Shown one piece after another: positions 8,402 through 18,523 of a stretch of 64,000 nucleotides of DNA. The notes beneath the pieces are model-generated. The model was not told the DNA's origin and did not search any database. It worked only from the letters and a program-made list of their open reading frames with translations. Position 1 is the first letter of the stretch. Each line of letters opens with the position of its first letter. This DNA comes from JACRCT01 sp049841135 (GTDB taxonomy: Bacteria > Myxococcota > Myxococcia > Myxococcales > UBA5297), in the NCBI GenBank assembly GCA_049841135.1, contig JASGHK010000008.1, positions 1,054,001 through 1,118,000 of the forward strand, written 5' to 3'. A program made the position numbers and the translations under genes.

Positions 8402-9821
8402 CTACAGCCGCCCGGCGACCACCGCCGCCACCGCCAGCAGGCCCATCAGCACGCCGGCCGCCGCCGCCCAGATCGTTGCGGCCCGGGGCCGGCCCGTCAC
8501 TCCCAACGACGGCGCCTCCTCCCGCGCGCCCTTCCGTCCTGCTCTCGCCAGCAACTGCTCGATCTGGACGCGGTCGCATTCGAGTCGCTCGCCCAAGAGA
8601 TCGGCGCCGAGCGTCGCCGGACTGGTCACCGGCAGACAGGAGGCCATCTGCTCCAGCCGTTCGCGGACCTCGCCCGCGCTGGGCGTCTGTCCCTTTCCCG
8701 GCCGCACGCACGAGCACACCAGCGAATCCAGCACCGGCGGGCATTCGGGATTGAAGGTCGACGGCTCGGCGAGCGGCGGGACCACCGCCGGCTGGAGCGT
8801 GAGCATCTGTGCGAGCAGAGCCCCGAGATCGCGTACGTCCCACTCCGGGGTGGGCGGGCCCTCGCGCCGGCGCGGCGGGCCCGAAGACAGGCCGAAGTCC
8901 GCGAGCCGGACCTCGCCGCGCTCGGAGACGAAGACGTTGCCCGCGCGGACCTCCCGATGCACCAGCCCCAGCGCCTGGCCATCGAGGCTGCGCTTGCCGT
9001 GGACGTACTCGAGCGCCCGGCAGACCTCCACGGCCACCGCGACGGCGAACCCCGTGTCCGGCGACCGCGCCCGCTCGCGCAGCGCCGCGAGGATTCTGCT
9101 CCACCGTCCAGCCCCGGACGTGCTCGGAGGCCAGGTACAGCCGGTCCCGGGACTCCCCCACGTCGAACACCGGCACCAGGTTCGGATGCTGCAACAGCGC
9201 GGCGATGCGCGCCTCGTCCGCGAACAGGTCGCCGTACGGCGTGCCCGGGCCGAAGTCGGGCAGCGCCATCCGCAGTGCCACTTGCCGGCCCGTCGCGGCC
9301 TCGCGCGCCAGGTAGACCTCCGAGCACGCCCCGCTGCCCAGACGGCTCAAGAGCTGGTAGGGCCCGACCTCGTCGAACGGGCGCAGTCCCCCTACCCAGC
9401 CTTCAGGGCCCAACAGGCGCAGCTCGGTGGCGGAGACGAGCGGCGGCGGCTTGCTGCGCCGCGCATGCTGCCACTCCGGGTCGGCCGGGGCGATCTGCAC
9501 GGTGAACGGCGGCGGTGTCGCCGGGTCGCCGCAGAAGCCGTCGCCCAGGTCGAACTGCAGCCCCGCCGGGTCGAGCCGGACCAGGCGCACCACCTCGCCG
9601 CTGCGCGCTCCGGCGCCGTGGCGCACCACCAGCCCTTCGCCGATGACCACCCGGCCGACCGGCTCCAGCTCCAGCCGCAACCGGATGGGCGTCCCCACGG
9701 GATCCGGTCGCTCCGCCTCCAAGAACAGTCCCTTGCGCGCGATGCGCGAGGCCACCTGCGCGAGGAACTGGGCCTCATCGTCGCAATGCACGCGGAACAC
9801 CCGCAGCGGAGCTTCGCTCAT
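8402..9821 (-). CDS. PilZ-like domain fused to a pseudokinase with C-terminal membrane anchor (one frameshift)
   Basis: About 472 residues once a one-base insertion at 9092-9096 (GATTC for GATC) is allowed for. Residues 1-115 resemble the myxobacterial PilZ variant (starts MSEAPLRVFRVHCDDEAQFL). A protein-kinase fold follows: glycine loop LGSGACSEVY, then VALRMAL where the usual Lys of VAIK is Arg, then LVHREVRAGNVF where the catalytic Asp of HRD is Glu, and an intact DFG (LADFGLSS). Two key residues are changed, so it is probably a pseudokinase. The C-terminus is a single membrane helix (AAAAGVLMGLLAVAAVVAG). It may link c-di-GMP or another signal to partner proteins by binding rather than by phosphorylation; that is inference. 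No operon partner is seen. Confidence 0.82.
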
Positions 9822-10127
9822 GGTCGGGTGCCTCCTGTCCGGGCGGTTCGGGGAGTCCCAAGGTGGTGCGCTCGCCGCGGAGGGGCACCGTCACCCTCGG
9901 GGAGACACCCAAAGGGGCTGCGGGCTTCGGGCTTCGGGCTTCGGGTAAAGCCCCCCGAACGAAGCCGACGCCTGCAGCCCAGCCCGCAGCCCTGCCCTAA
10001 GCCCAGCCCGAAGCCCGCAGCCCGAATTGCGCCGTCGAGCCCGTTCGGGAGTAGGCTCGGGGCGCCCAAATCACGCGACGGTCCCTTCGAGCCCGCGAAC
10101 GGGCTCCACTTCGAAAGGCGAACCCTG
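9822..10127. other. Divergent intergenic region with GC-rich imperfect inverted repeat
   Basis: Between 9917 and 10023 runs of GGGCTGCGGGCTTCGGGCTT (left) face their near reverse complement AGCCCGAAGCCCGCAGCCC (right), so the region could fold into a long imperfect cruciform or hairpin. It includes short direct iterations of CTTCGGG. No gene is seen. Confidence 0.55.
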
Positions 10128-10509
10128 ATGAGCACCCGGAAGACTTCTCCCAAGAGCGCCGTGAGGCTGTCGTCCGCATTCGACCGCAAGCTGAGCACCT
10201 ACCTGCTCGGTCTGCGCCGCGAGGTCGAGCGCACCGCCAAGGGCGCACGCCCCAGCAAGAACCTCGTCGCGCTCGAGGTCATCGCCGCCCGGTTGTCCGA
10301 TTCGATCTCGGGGATGCCCTCGCGCCGCGTGGCCGACCTGCCCGAGCGGCTCGAGGAGGCCTCAGTACCCGTTCGCCAAGCTCACGGAGCACTTCTCGGG
10401 GAAGAAGACCGGGCTCGAACACCGTGCCGTGGAGATCCTCGCGGAGTACCTGCGCGACCGCATCCTGGAGATCCGCATCGTCGCCAAGGAGCTGGACGCC
10501 AAGGCGTAG
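10128..10509 (+). CDS. Small conserved-looking basic protein of unknown function (frameshifted)
   Basis: About 126 residues if one extra base near 10361-10366 is removed. It starts MSTRKTSPKSAVRLSS, continues as predicted helices rich in Arg, Lys, Leu and Glu (FDRKLSTYLLGLRREVERT, LVALEVIAARLSDSI), and ends AVEILAEYLRDRILEIRIVAKELDAKA. No signal, membrane segment or known motif is visible; it could be a small helical nucleic-acid- or protein-binding factor. Both halves keep strong third-position GC bias, which is why I treat it as one gene. This shift does not lie in a GAGCTC or GATC site, so it is less certain to be a simple error. Confidence 0.55.
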
Positions 10510-10539
10510 GTCCCGAGCGCCGCCAGCGCCGAGTGCTGG

Positions 10540-10558
10540 CCCCTCGACAAGCTCGGGG
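10540..10558 (+). repeat. REP-like dispersed element, copy 1
   Basis: CCCCTCGACAAGCTCGGGG, between the small protein and ppc. Near-identical copies occur at 54506-54524 (same strand, one base different) and at 58005-58022 (reversed). It resembles the widespread CCTTCGACAAGCTCAGG-type intergenic element. Confidence 0.6.
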
Positions 10559-10614
10559 TGCCGGGGCTCGCCGCGCTGGCGAGCCACCCGGTCCGGGGCC
10601 GTTACTTGAGGGGC

Positions 10615-13353
10615 ATGAACGACCTGCCCCTCATCGAAGACATCCGTTTCCTCGGCCGCATCCTGGGCGACGTCATCCGCGAGCAGGAGGGCGAGGCCGC
10701 CTTCGCGCTGGTGGAGCGGGTGCGCCGGCTCTCGGTGGCGTACCGCCGGCGCGGCGACACGCGCGCCGGCCGCGCACTGGACCAGCGCCTGCGAGGCCTC
10801 TCGCTCGACGGGGCCATCTCGGTCATCCGCGCCTTCAGCTACTTCTCGCACCTGGCGAACCTCGCCGAGGACGTCCACCAGCTCCGCCGCCTGCGGCACC
10901 TGGAGCGCCTGGGGACGGCGCCGGAGGGCAGCCTGACGCAGGCGCTGACGCGCCTGGAGAAGCGGGGCCTCGGCGCGAGCGCGGTGCACAAGCTGCTCGC
11001 CGACGCCCACCTCTCGCCCGTGCTCACCGCGCACCCCTCGGAGGTCCAGCGCAAGAGCGTCCTCGACGCGGAGCGCGACGTCTTCGAGCTGCTGCTCGCC
11101 CGCGAGGCGCTCCCGGCGCGCCCGGAGAGGCTCCACGCCGAGAACGAGGCGCAGATCCGCGCGCGCGTCGTCCAGCTCTCGGCAGACCAAGCTCCTGCGC
11201 AACACCCGGCCTTCCGTCGCCGACGAGATCGAGAACGGCCTGTCCTACTACCCGGGCACGTTCTTCCAGGCCGTGCCCGCGCTCTACCGCGACCTGGACC
11301 GGACGCTCGGGGCGCGGGTGCCGCCCTTCCTGCGCCTGGGCAGCTGGATCGGCGGGGACCGCGACGGCAACCCCAACGTGAACGCCGCCACCTTCGAGGC
11401 CGCGCTCGTCCGCCAGGCGGAGACGGCGGTCGGGCACTACCTCGAGGAGGTGCACCGGCTGGGCGCCGAGCTTCTCGATGTCCGAGCAGTTCACCGGCGT
11501 GTCGGCCGCGCTGCGCGAGCTGGCCGAGCGCTCCGGCGACACCTCCGAGCGCCGCCGCGACGAGCCCTACCGCCGCGCGCTGGTGGGCGTCTACGCGCGG
11601 CTCTCGGCGACGCTGCGCGAGCTGACCGGCAAACGGGCCCTGCGCCACGAGGTGGCCTCGGCGCCTCCCTACCAGCGTCCGCAGGAGCTGCTCGAAGACC
11701 TGGGCACGGTGCGCGACTCGCTCGCGGCCCACCACGGCGAGGCCCTCTCTCCGCTGCGCCTGGCCCCGCTCATCCGCGCGGTCGAGGTCTTCGGCTTTCA
11801 CCTCGCCACCATCGACCTGCGGCAGAGCTCGGACCGCCACGAGGCGGTGCTGGGCGAGCTGCTCCGGATCGCGCGGCTGGCCCCCGACTACTCGGCGTTG
11901 GCGGAGGGCGAGAAGAGGACGCTGCTGCTCGGCCTGCTCGACGACGCCCGCCCGCTGCGCGTGCGCGGGGCCCGCTACTCGGAGGCGACGGTGACGGAGC
12001 TGGCCGCCCTGGAGGCCGCGGCCACGGCCCGCGCGCGCTTCGGTCCCGAAGCCGTGCGCCAGTACGTGGTGAGCCACACCGAGTCCGTCAGCGACCTGCT
12101 CGAACCGCTGCTCCTGATGAAGGAGTGTGGGCTGGTGCGTGGGGCGCCGAGCGAGACGGCCACGCAGGACCTGATCGTCGTGCCGCTGTTCGAGACCATC
12201 GCCGACCTGCGGGGGGCGGCGACCATCATGCGCGAGCTCTTCGAGCTGCCGGGGATCGCCGCGCTGGTGGCGCGCTCCGGCGGCGGGGAGCAGGAGGTGA
12301 TGCTCGGCTACTCGGACAGCAACAAGGACGGGGGCTTCTTCACCTCGAGCTGGGAGCTCTACCGCGCCGAGGTGGCCCTGGTGGAGCTCTTCGACCGGCT
12401 CCGGGAGCGGCACGGAGTCCGCCTGCGGCTCTTCCACGGCCGCGGCGGCACCGTCGGCCGGGGCGGCGGGCCCACGCACGAGGCGATCCTCGCCCAGCCG
12501 CCGGGGACGGTGAGCGGGCAGCTGCGGCTGACCGAGCAGGGCGAGATCATCACGCGCAAGTACGCCAACCCCGAGATCGGCCGGCGCAACCTCGAGACGC
12601 TGGTGGCGGCGACGGTGGAGGCGAGCCTGCTCGGCCCGTCGCACACGCCGCCGGAGGGCTTCCTGCAAGCGGCCCAGGAGCTCTCGTCCGCGGCGATGGA
12701 GGCCTACCGCGCCCTCGTCTACCAGACGCCCGGCTTCGCCGACTGGTTCTTCGCCGCCACGCCCATCTCCGAGATCTCGGAAGCTCAACATCGGCTCGCG
12801 CCCGGCCTCGCGGAGGGCGACCCGGCGGATCGAGGACCTGCGCGCCATCCCCTGGAGCTTTTCCTGGGGCCAGTGCCGGCTCTCGTTGCCCGCCTGGTTC
12901 GGCTTCGGCTCGGCGGTGAGCGCATACCTCGCGACGGACCGCGGGGCGAGGCTGGCGCTCCTGCGGCGGATGCACCGCACCTGGCCATTCCTGCGCGCGC
13001 TGCTCTCGAACATGGACATGGTGCTGGCCAAGACGGACTTGGGGCTGGCGCGGCGCTACGCCTCGCTCGTGCCCGACCGCCGGCTGGCGCGCAAGGTCAT
13101 GGACGCCATCGCCGCCGAGTGGCGGCGCACGAGCGACGCGCTCAACCTCATCACCGGCGCCCGCGAGCGCCTGGCGGCGAACCCCGGCCTCGCCGCCTCC
13201 ATCCACCAGCGCTTCCCCTACCTCGACCCGCTCAACCACCTGCAGGTCGAGCTCTTGCGGCGACACCGCGCTGGCGACAGCGATGACCGGGTCCGCCAGG
13301 GCATCCACGCGTCGATCAACGGGTTGGCGGCGGGGCTGCGCAACACCGGGTGA
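10615..13353 (+). CDS. ppc: Phosphoenolpyruvate carboxylase (three frameshifts in the sequence)
   Basis: It converts PEP and bicarbonate to oxaloacetate, replenishing the TCA cycle. After removing three single inserted bases (near 11180; in GAGCTTC at 11468-11474; in GAAGCTC at 12780-12786) the product is 911 residues, the usual family length. Catalytic motifs are all present in order: LTAHPSEVQRKSV (Ser in place of the usual Thr of TAHPTE), LRLGSWIGGDRDGNP, MLGYSDSNKDGG, LFHGRGGTVGRGGGP, and the standard C-terminus GLRNTG. The start ATG follows TTGAGGGG. No regulator or biosynthetic partner is adjacent. The intact motif set on both sides of each break argues strongly that the gene is functional and the breaks are sequence errors. 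Confidence 0.93.
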
Positions 13354-13787
13354 GGCTCGTGGCGGACGCTCAGATTGAATCCAGGACGCTCACTGCTCCG
13401 GTGGGATGACCGCGCAGGGCCCCCCTCTTATCCCCCCGTCGCTGACGGACGCTCAGATTGAATCCAGGACGCTCACTGCTCCGGTGGGACGATCGCGTGT
13501 TGCTCGGCTCACCTTCGGCCCGACACGAGAATCCGTATGTCGCGACGAAGGTTGGACAGGGCCCTTCCCGCCTCCTCCCCATGTGTCGTGTCACGACGAT
13601 GGTCGGACGGAGCAGAGCCGGGCTCCTCCCCTAAGCAGTGGGCATACCGAACTCCATCTGGAGGTCCCGTCCGCGCAGGGGAGGCGGGGGAGGGGCCGCG
13701 GGGCGCCGTTTCCGCTGCGCCGGAATCTGTGCGACATTCGCGCCCGCGTTCCATCAGGCAGTTGGACCCACTTCCCCGAGCACTGAC
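13354..13787. repeat. Intergenic region with a 44-bp perfect direct repeat
   Basis: Two identical 44-bp copies lie at 13363-13406 and 13446-13489, each beginning CGGACGCTCAGATTGAATCC. They are spaced 83 bp start to start. The remaining 300 bases to the next gene contain a looser pair built around TGTCGYGACGA. No coding region or terminator is seen. Confidence 0.7.
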
Positions 13788-15168
13788 ATGGCCCATCGTC
13801 TCCCCCTCATCGCCCTCCTCCTGCTCTCGAGCGCGGCCGCCTACGCCGCCCCCGACGAGCTGGCCGCCAAGGCCATCGAGATCGCCCAGAACTCCAGCCT
13901 CGCCAACAAAGGAACCCTGCACGGCGAGGTGCTCCAAGGCTCCGGCAAGAGCGCCGAGTGGACCGTCGAGCTGGCCGGCGGCACCTGGTACTCCTTCGCC
14001 CTGCGCACCTCCTCGAAGAAGGCCTCGCTGGCCCTCTTCGCCCCCGGCGGCAAGGACAAGGTCTTCTCCGAGCGCGCCCGCGACCAGCAGTTCGTCACGC
14101 GCCTGCAGGCGACCATGAGCGGCACCTACAAGCTGGCCGCCAAGATGGACCCCGCCGGCGACGTCCGCATCGCGGTCTTCGCCGAGCCCAAGGGCGCCGG
14201 CGGCGACGTGCTCGCCGAGCGCGCCCTCACCCTCACCAAGAAGACCGCCCCCGGAGCCACGCAGGTCGGGCAGGTGCTCAGCGCTGCCGGGCGGCAGGTG
14301 GAGTGGCGCGTCGACCTCCAGGCCGGCCACTGCTACTGGTTCGGCGCCGAGACCAGCGGCAAGGCGCTGGCCGAGTACCTCTTCGATCCGGGCGACCACA
14401 AGATCGCCCAGGTCGAGCCGGACCTGCCCGAGGGCATGCTGACGTACTGCGCCACCATCAACGGCTCGCACAAGCTCATCGCCCGCACCGCTCCCCCCTC
14501 CGACGTCCGCGTCGCCGTCTTCGGCAAGGAGGGCGCGCACGAAGAGGTGAGGAAGACCCAGAACCCGTCGCTGGCCTCCTCGCTCACCTGCACCAACGAG
14601 GGCACCGAGGGCACCGGCTCGCTCGCCGTCAGCTGCGGCGGCTGCGTCGCCATGGACCTGTGGATCGACGGCCAGCACCAGCAGATGCCACCCGGCACCA
14701 CCTCCTGGCAGCTCGACGGCATGAGCGCGGGCTGCCACACCGTCAAGCTCAACGGCTGGAACAGCCCCTTCCACTACGACCTCTGGTACGACGGCCGGGC
14801 GACGGTGGGGACCAACAAGAATCATGCGCTACGAGTCGCGCGCCGGCACCTTCCAGCTCGTCGGCTCCAGCGGCATCGCCCCGCCGCCCCCGCGCGTCAA
14901 CGCCGAGGCGGTCGGCGAGGCCACCGAGTTCGTGCGCGACGCCATCGAGGACAACAAGGAGGACGACGGCCGCTGCGCGTCCAAGCTCTCCGGCAAGCTG
15001 GAGTCCATCCGCGACATGCTCGCCGACCTGCGCCGCGGCGGAGGCGACCTCGACCGCACCATCCGCAAGATCGACGACACGCTCGACTTCGTTGACGAGA
15101 ACTGCCGCAAGCGGCACGCCGAGCGCATCGGCAAGAGCCTGCGCAAGGCGGTCAACGCGCTGCGGTAG
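13788..15168 (+). CDS. Secreted protein of unknown function with two beta-rich repeats (one frameshift)
   Basis: About 459 residues once an extra A in GAATC at 14819-14823 is removed. A signal peptide (MAHRLPLIALLLLSSAAAYA) is followed by two related beta-rich segments: WTVELAGGTWYSFALRTS with GTYKLAAKMDPAGDVRIAVF, and WRVDLQAGHCYWFGAETS with GSHKLIARTAPPSDVRVAVF. These look like tandem pre-peptidase C-terminal-type domains. A third, Cys-rich part (SLAVSCGGCVAMDLWIDGQ) precedes a helical C-terminus rich in Asp, Arg and Lys (LDRTIRKIDDTLDFVDENC). No catalytic site is recognised. Its own terminator follows, so it is not part of the hydrogenase transcript. Confidence 0.72.
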
Positions 15169-15253
15169 CGCGCCCGACCGACCGCCGACCCGGCGCGGAG
15201 ACCGGCAGCTCCACGTCCGACTGACCGACCGACCTGGCCAAACGGAAGTCTTC

Positions 15254-15291
15254 GAGCCCGGAACCCTCGTGGTTCCGGGCTCTTCTGTTTT
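15254..15291 (+). terminator. Intrinsic terminator
   Basis: A perfect 12-bp stem GAGCCCGGAACC / GGTTCCGGGCTC with a five-base loop is followed by TTCTGTTTT. It lies 85 bases after the secreted-protein stop and isolates the hydrogenase operon from upstream transcription. Confidence 0.85.
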
Positions 15292-15307
15292 CGCGGCGCC
15301 GAGCGCC

Positions 15308-15356
15308 TTGACAGATCGCGCGGCGGAGCGTATTCGTCCCTTCGTTATCGATAACG
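15308..15356 (+). promoter_or_regulatory. Sigma70-type promoter with palindromic operator for the rex-hyd operon
   Basis: TTGACA at 15308-15313 is separated by exactly 17 bases from TATTCG at 15331-15336. The expected start point, near 15343, coincides with the first base of a perfect 14-bp palindrome CGTTATCGATAACG (15343-15356). A palindrome at +1 is a classical repressor position. Rex, encoded 24 bases downstream, binds palindromes with GTTA/TAAC- or GTGA/TCAC-type half-sites, although the spacer here (4 bases between GTTA and TAAC) is shorter than the common Rex site, so the assignment is probable rather than certain. Confidence 0.65.
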
Positions 15357-15379
15357 CTTTATCAATTACCGAGCCCGCC

Positions 15380-16054
15380 ATGGTCCCTTCCCCCTCCTCG
15401 CCATCCCAGTCCCGCCCCATCCCCGAGCCGACGCTGCGCCGCCTGCCGCGGTACCTGCACCTGGCCAAGAGCGTCCAGGACGCGCGGCCGGTCGTCTCCT
15501 CGGCGTACCTGGGCGAGCGGCTCTCGCTGGACGCCATCCAGGTGCGCAAGGACCTGCAGGCCGCCGGCCTCGTCGGCCGCCCCAAGGTCGGCTACCAGGT
15601 CAGCGAGCTGGTGGGCACGCTGGAGACGCTGCTCGGCTGGAGCAACGTCCGCCAGGCCTTCCTGATCGGCGCCGGCCACCTGGGCGCGGCGCTCATCGGC
15701 TACCCGCGCTTCAAGGACGCTGGCCTCGACATCCTGGCCGCCTTCGACACCGACCCGGCCAAGATCGGCACCGAGCTGCACGGCAAGCCGGTCCTCCCGC
15801 TCGCGAAGCTCGCCAACCTCGCCGACCGCATGCACGTCCTGGTCGGCGTGCTCGCCGTCCCCGCCGAGGCCGCGCAGCCCGCCGCCCAGCTCCTGGTGAA
15901 GGCCGGCATCCGCGCCATCTGGAACTTCGCGCCGGTCCGCCTGGAGGTCCCCGAGGACGTCATCGTCCAGAACGAGGACCTGTACGCCGGCCTGGCCGCG
16001 CTCACCCAGAAGCTCTCCGCCCGCCTGATGGAGTCCCCGAAGAAAGGAAGGTAG
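15380..16054 (+). CDS. rex: Redox-sensing transcriptional repressor Rex
   Basis: 224 residues, typical Rex length. The N-terminal winged helix begins PEPTLRRLPRYLHLAKSV and includes VSSAYLGERLSLDAIQVRKDL and the recognition region GLVGRPKVGYQV. A Rossmann domain follows with the NAD(H) motif FLIGAGHLGAALIGY and an Asp ending the second strand (AAFDTDPAKIG). Rex proteins leave DNA when NADH rises relative to NAD+. Here rex is the first gene of the hydrogenase operon, five bases before hydC, so it probably represses its own operon and permits H2 evolution when NADH accumulates. No clear ribosome site precedes the ATG at 15380, but it matches the usual Rex N-terminus. Confidence 0.93.
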   Translation: MVPSPSSPSQSRPIPEPTLRRLPRYLHLAKSVQDARPVVSSAYLGERLSLDAIQVRKDLQAAGLVGRPKVGYQVSELVGTLETLLGWSNVRQAFLIGAGHLGAALIGYPRFKDAGLDILAAFDTDPAKIGTELHGKPVLPLAKLANLADRMHVLVGVLAVPAEAAQPAAQLLVKAGIRAIWNFAPVRLEVPEDVIVQNEDLYAGLAALTQKLSARLMESPKKGR

Positions 16055-16059
16055 CCGCG

Positions 16060-16569
16060 ATGCAGGCCACCGCCACCACGCCCGTGCACCCGAGTCAGCA
16101 GTTCGAGAAGGTCTGCGAGATCCTCGAGAAGAACCAGCGCAAGCCGAGCCGGCTCATCCCCATCCTCCAGGCCGTCCAGGAGGAGTACCGCTACCTGCCC
16201 GAGGAGGTCCTGGCCTACGTCGCCACCTCGCTCGGCATCCCGCCCTCCAAGGTCTACGGCGTCGCCACCTTCTACGCGCACTTCGCGCTCGAGCCGAAGG
16301 GCAAGCACGTCGTGCGCCTGTGCGACGGCACCGCCTGCCACGTCAAGGCCTCCATCCCCATCCTCGACGCGCTGCGCGCGCGCCTGGGCCTGTCCGAGAA
16401 GAAGAAGACCACCCCCGACATGCTCTTCACCGTCGAGACCGTCGCCTGCCTGGGCGCCTGCGGCCTGGCGCCCGTGGTCGTCATCGACGACGAGGTCCAC
16501 GGCTCGATGACCCCCGAATCCGCCGTCGCCCTGGTCGACGCCATCGCCAAGAAGGAGGGCACGCGATGA
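16060..16569 (+). CDS. hydC: NuoE-like [2Fe-2S] subunit of trimeric [FeFe] hydrogenase
   Basis: 169 residues with a helical N-terminus and a thioredoxin-like [2Fe-2S] domain. Cluster ligands are in RLCDGTACHVK and VACLGACGLAP (Cys-x4-Cys and Cys-x3-Cys). VYGVATFYAHFALEPKGK is the standard signature of the 24-kDa family. In complex I the homologue is NuoE; no other nuo genes are nearby, and the hydrogenase catalytic gene lies two genes downstream, so this is the HydC-type subunit. Its stop overlaps the hydB start (ATGA), which implies coupled translation. Confidence 0.92.
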   Translation: MQATATTPVHPSQQFEKVCEILEKNQRKPSRLIPILQAVQEEYRYLPEEVLAYVATSLGIPPSKVYGVATFYAHFALEPKGKHVVRLCDGTACHVKASIPILDALRARLGLSEKKKTTPDMLFTVETVACLGACGLAPVVVIDDEVHGSMTPESAVALVDAIAKKEGTR

Positions 16570-18495
16570 ACCGGCCCACCACGTCTGCTGAGACTCCCCT
16601 GCCCGGCCTCGTCCCCGCCCAGAAGGCCGCTGCCTCGCCCGCGACCGAGCGTCGCGTCGTGGTCTGCGCCGGCACCGGCTGCGTCGCCAACGGCGCCTGG
16701 AAGGTCTTCGACGCCTTCCACAAGGTCTCGGTCGAGCTGGGCGTGAAGGTCCACCTCGAGGCCCTCCCCGAGAACGAGTCCCAGCCCAAGCCCGACGCCG
16801 GCTACCGGCTCTCCAAGAGCGGCTGCCAGGGCTTCTGCCAGATGGGCCCGCTCGTCACCGTGCAGCCCGACGGCATCCTCTACGCCAAGGTCAAGCCGGA
16901 GGACGTCCCGGAGATCGTCCGCACGACGCTCCAGGAGAACCGCGTCGTCGAGCGCCTGCTCTACGTCGAGCCGGTCAGCGGCAAGAGCTGCCGCGGCCCC
17001 GCGGAGATCCCCTTCTACGCGCGCCAGCAGCGGCACGTGCTGCACGAGTGCGGCCTCGTCGACCCCGAGGACCTCGCCGAGTACCGGCGCCACGGCGGCT
17101 ACGCCGCGGCCCAGAAGGCCTGGACGGCGATGAGCCCCGAGGCGGTCTGCGCCGAGGTCGCCAAGAGCGGCCTGCGCGGACGCGGCGGCGGCGGCTTCCC
17201 CACCGGCCGCAAGTGGGAGGCGGCGCGCAGCCAGCCCGGGACCAAGAAGTACGTCATCTGCAACGCCGACGAGGGCGACCCCGGCGCGTTCATGAACCGC
17301 TCGGTGATGGAGGGCAACCCGCACTCCGTGGTCGAGGGCCTGATGATCGCCGCGCGCGCCATCGGCGCCGACGAGACGCTGGTCTACGTGCGCACCGAGT
17401 ACCCGCTGGCCGTCTCGCGCATGCGCAAGGCGGTGGAGGACGCCGCCAAGGCCGGCCTGCTCGGCGACGACGTCTTCGGCACCGGCCGCAGCCTGCGCTG
17501 CGAGGTGATGGAGGGCGCGGGCGCCTTCGTCTGCGGCGAGGAGACCGCGATGATCGCCTCCATCCAGGGCGGCCGCGGGATGCCGATGCCCAAGCCGCCC
17601 TTCCCGGCCCAGCGCGGCCTGTGGGGCTGCCCCACGGTCATCAACAACGTCGAGACGCTGGTCCACGTGGTGCGCATCCTCAAGGAGGGCGCCGACTCCT
17701 TCCGCGCCTCGGGCACGCAGACCTCGCCCGGCACCAAGACCTTCGCGCTCACCGGCCACGTCGCCAACACCGGCCTCATCGAGGTCCCCTTCGGCGCGAC
17801 GCTGCGCGAGGTGGTGGTGGACATCGGCGGCGGCGTCGTCGACGAGCAGGGCCGCTACGCCGGCGACCGCTTCAAGGCGGTGCAGATCGGCGGGCCGTCG
17901 GGCGGCTGCCTCACCCGCGACCACCTCAACCTGCCGCTCGACTTCGACTCGCTCAAGACCGTCGGCGCCATGGTCGGCTCGGGCGGCCTGGTGGTGATGA
18001 ACGAGGGGACCTGCGCGGTGCAGCTCGCCAAGTACTTCATGGAGTTCACCGGCCGCGAGTCCTGCGGCAAGTGCGTGCTCTGCCGCGAGGGCACCCGGCA
18101 GATGCTCTCGCTGCTCGACGACGTCGCCGAGGGCCGCGCGACCGAGCGCACCCTGCCGCTGCTCGAGCAGCTCGCCCGCGCGGTGCAGGTGGGCTCGCTG
18201 TGCGGCCTGGGCAAGACCGCCCCCAACCCGGTCCTCTCCACGCTGCGCTACTTCCGCGAGGAGTACCTCGCGCACATCGCCCACAAGCACTGCCCGGCCG
18301 GCAAGTGCAAGGCGCTCAAGAAGCCCACCATCGATGCGGTCAAGTGCAAGGGCTGCCGCGTGTGCATCAAGAAGTGCCCCACCAACGCCATCACCGGCGA
18401 AGCTCAAGAAGGCGCACGTGATCGACGGCGCCAAGTGCATCAACTGCGGCGCGTGCGCGACCGCCTGCAAGCTCGGCGCAGTCATCGCGGCCTGA
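16566..18495 (+). CDS. hydB: NuoF-like flavin/NADH subunit of trimeric hydrogenase (one frameshift)
   Basis: About 642 residues after removing one base in GAAGCTC at 18399-18405. Domain order: an N-terminal thioredoxin-like [2Fe-2S] domain (VVCAGTGCVANG and SGCQGFCQMGP), a NuoF core with FMN/NADH loops (GLRGRGGGGFPTGRKWE near 205 and NADEGDPGAFMNR near 235), a [4Fe-4S] site ESCGKCVLCREGT near 497, and a C-terminal 2x[4Fe-4S] ferredoxin (CKGCRVCIKKCP, CINCGACATACK). The frameshift falls between the two C-terminal cluster motifs, and its correction gives the expected spacing. This is the electron-entry subunit that would handle NAD(H) in a HydABC enzyme. Confidence 0.92.
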
Positions 18496-18523
18496 GTTCC
18501 AAAACATCCAAGGACCGACAGCC

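Noticed and set aside
10615..13353. ppc as a decayed pseudogene
   Set aside because: All catalytic motifs and the C-terminus are intact on both sides of the shifts, and two of the three shifts sit in the recurrent GAGCTC error site.
16060..18495. Respiratory complex I genes nuoE and nuoF
   Set aside because: No other nuo genes adjoin; the C-terminal ferredoxin on the NuoF-like protein and the following hydA define a trimeric hydrogenase.
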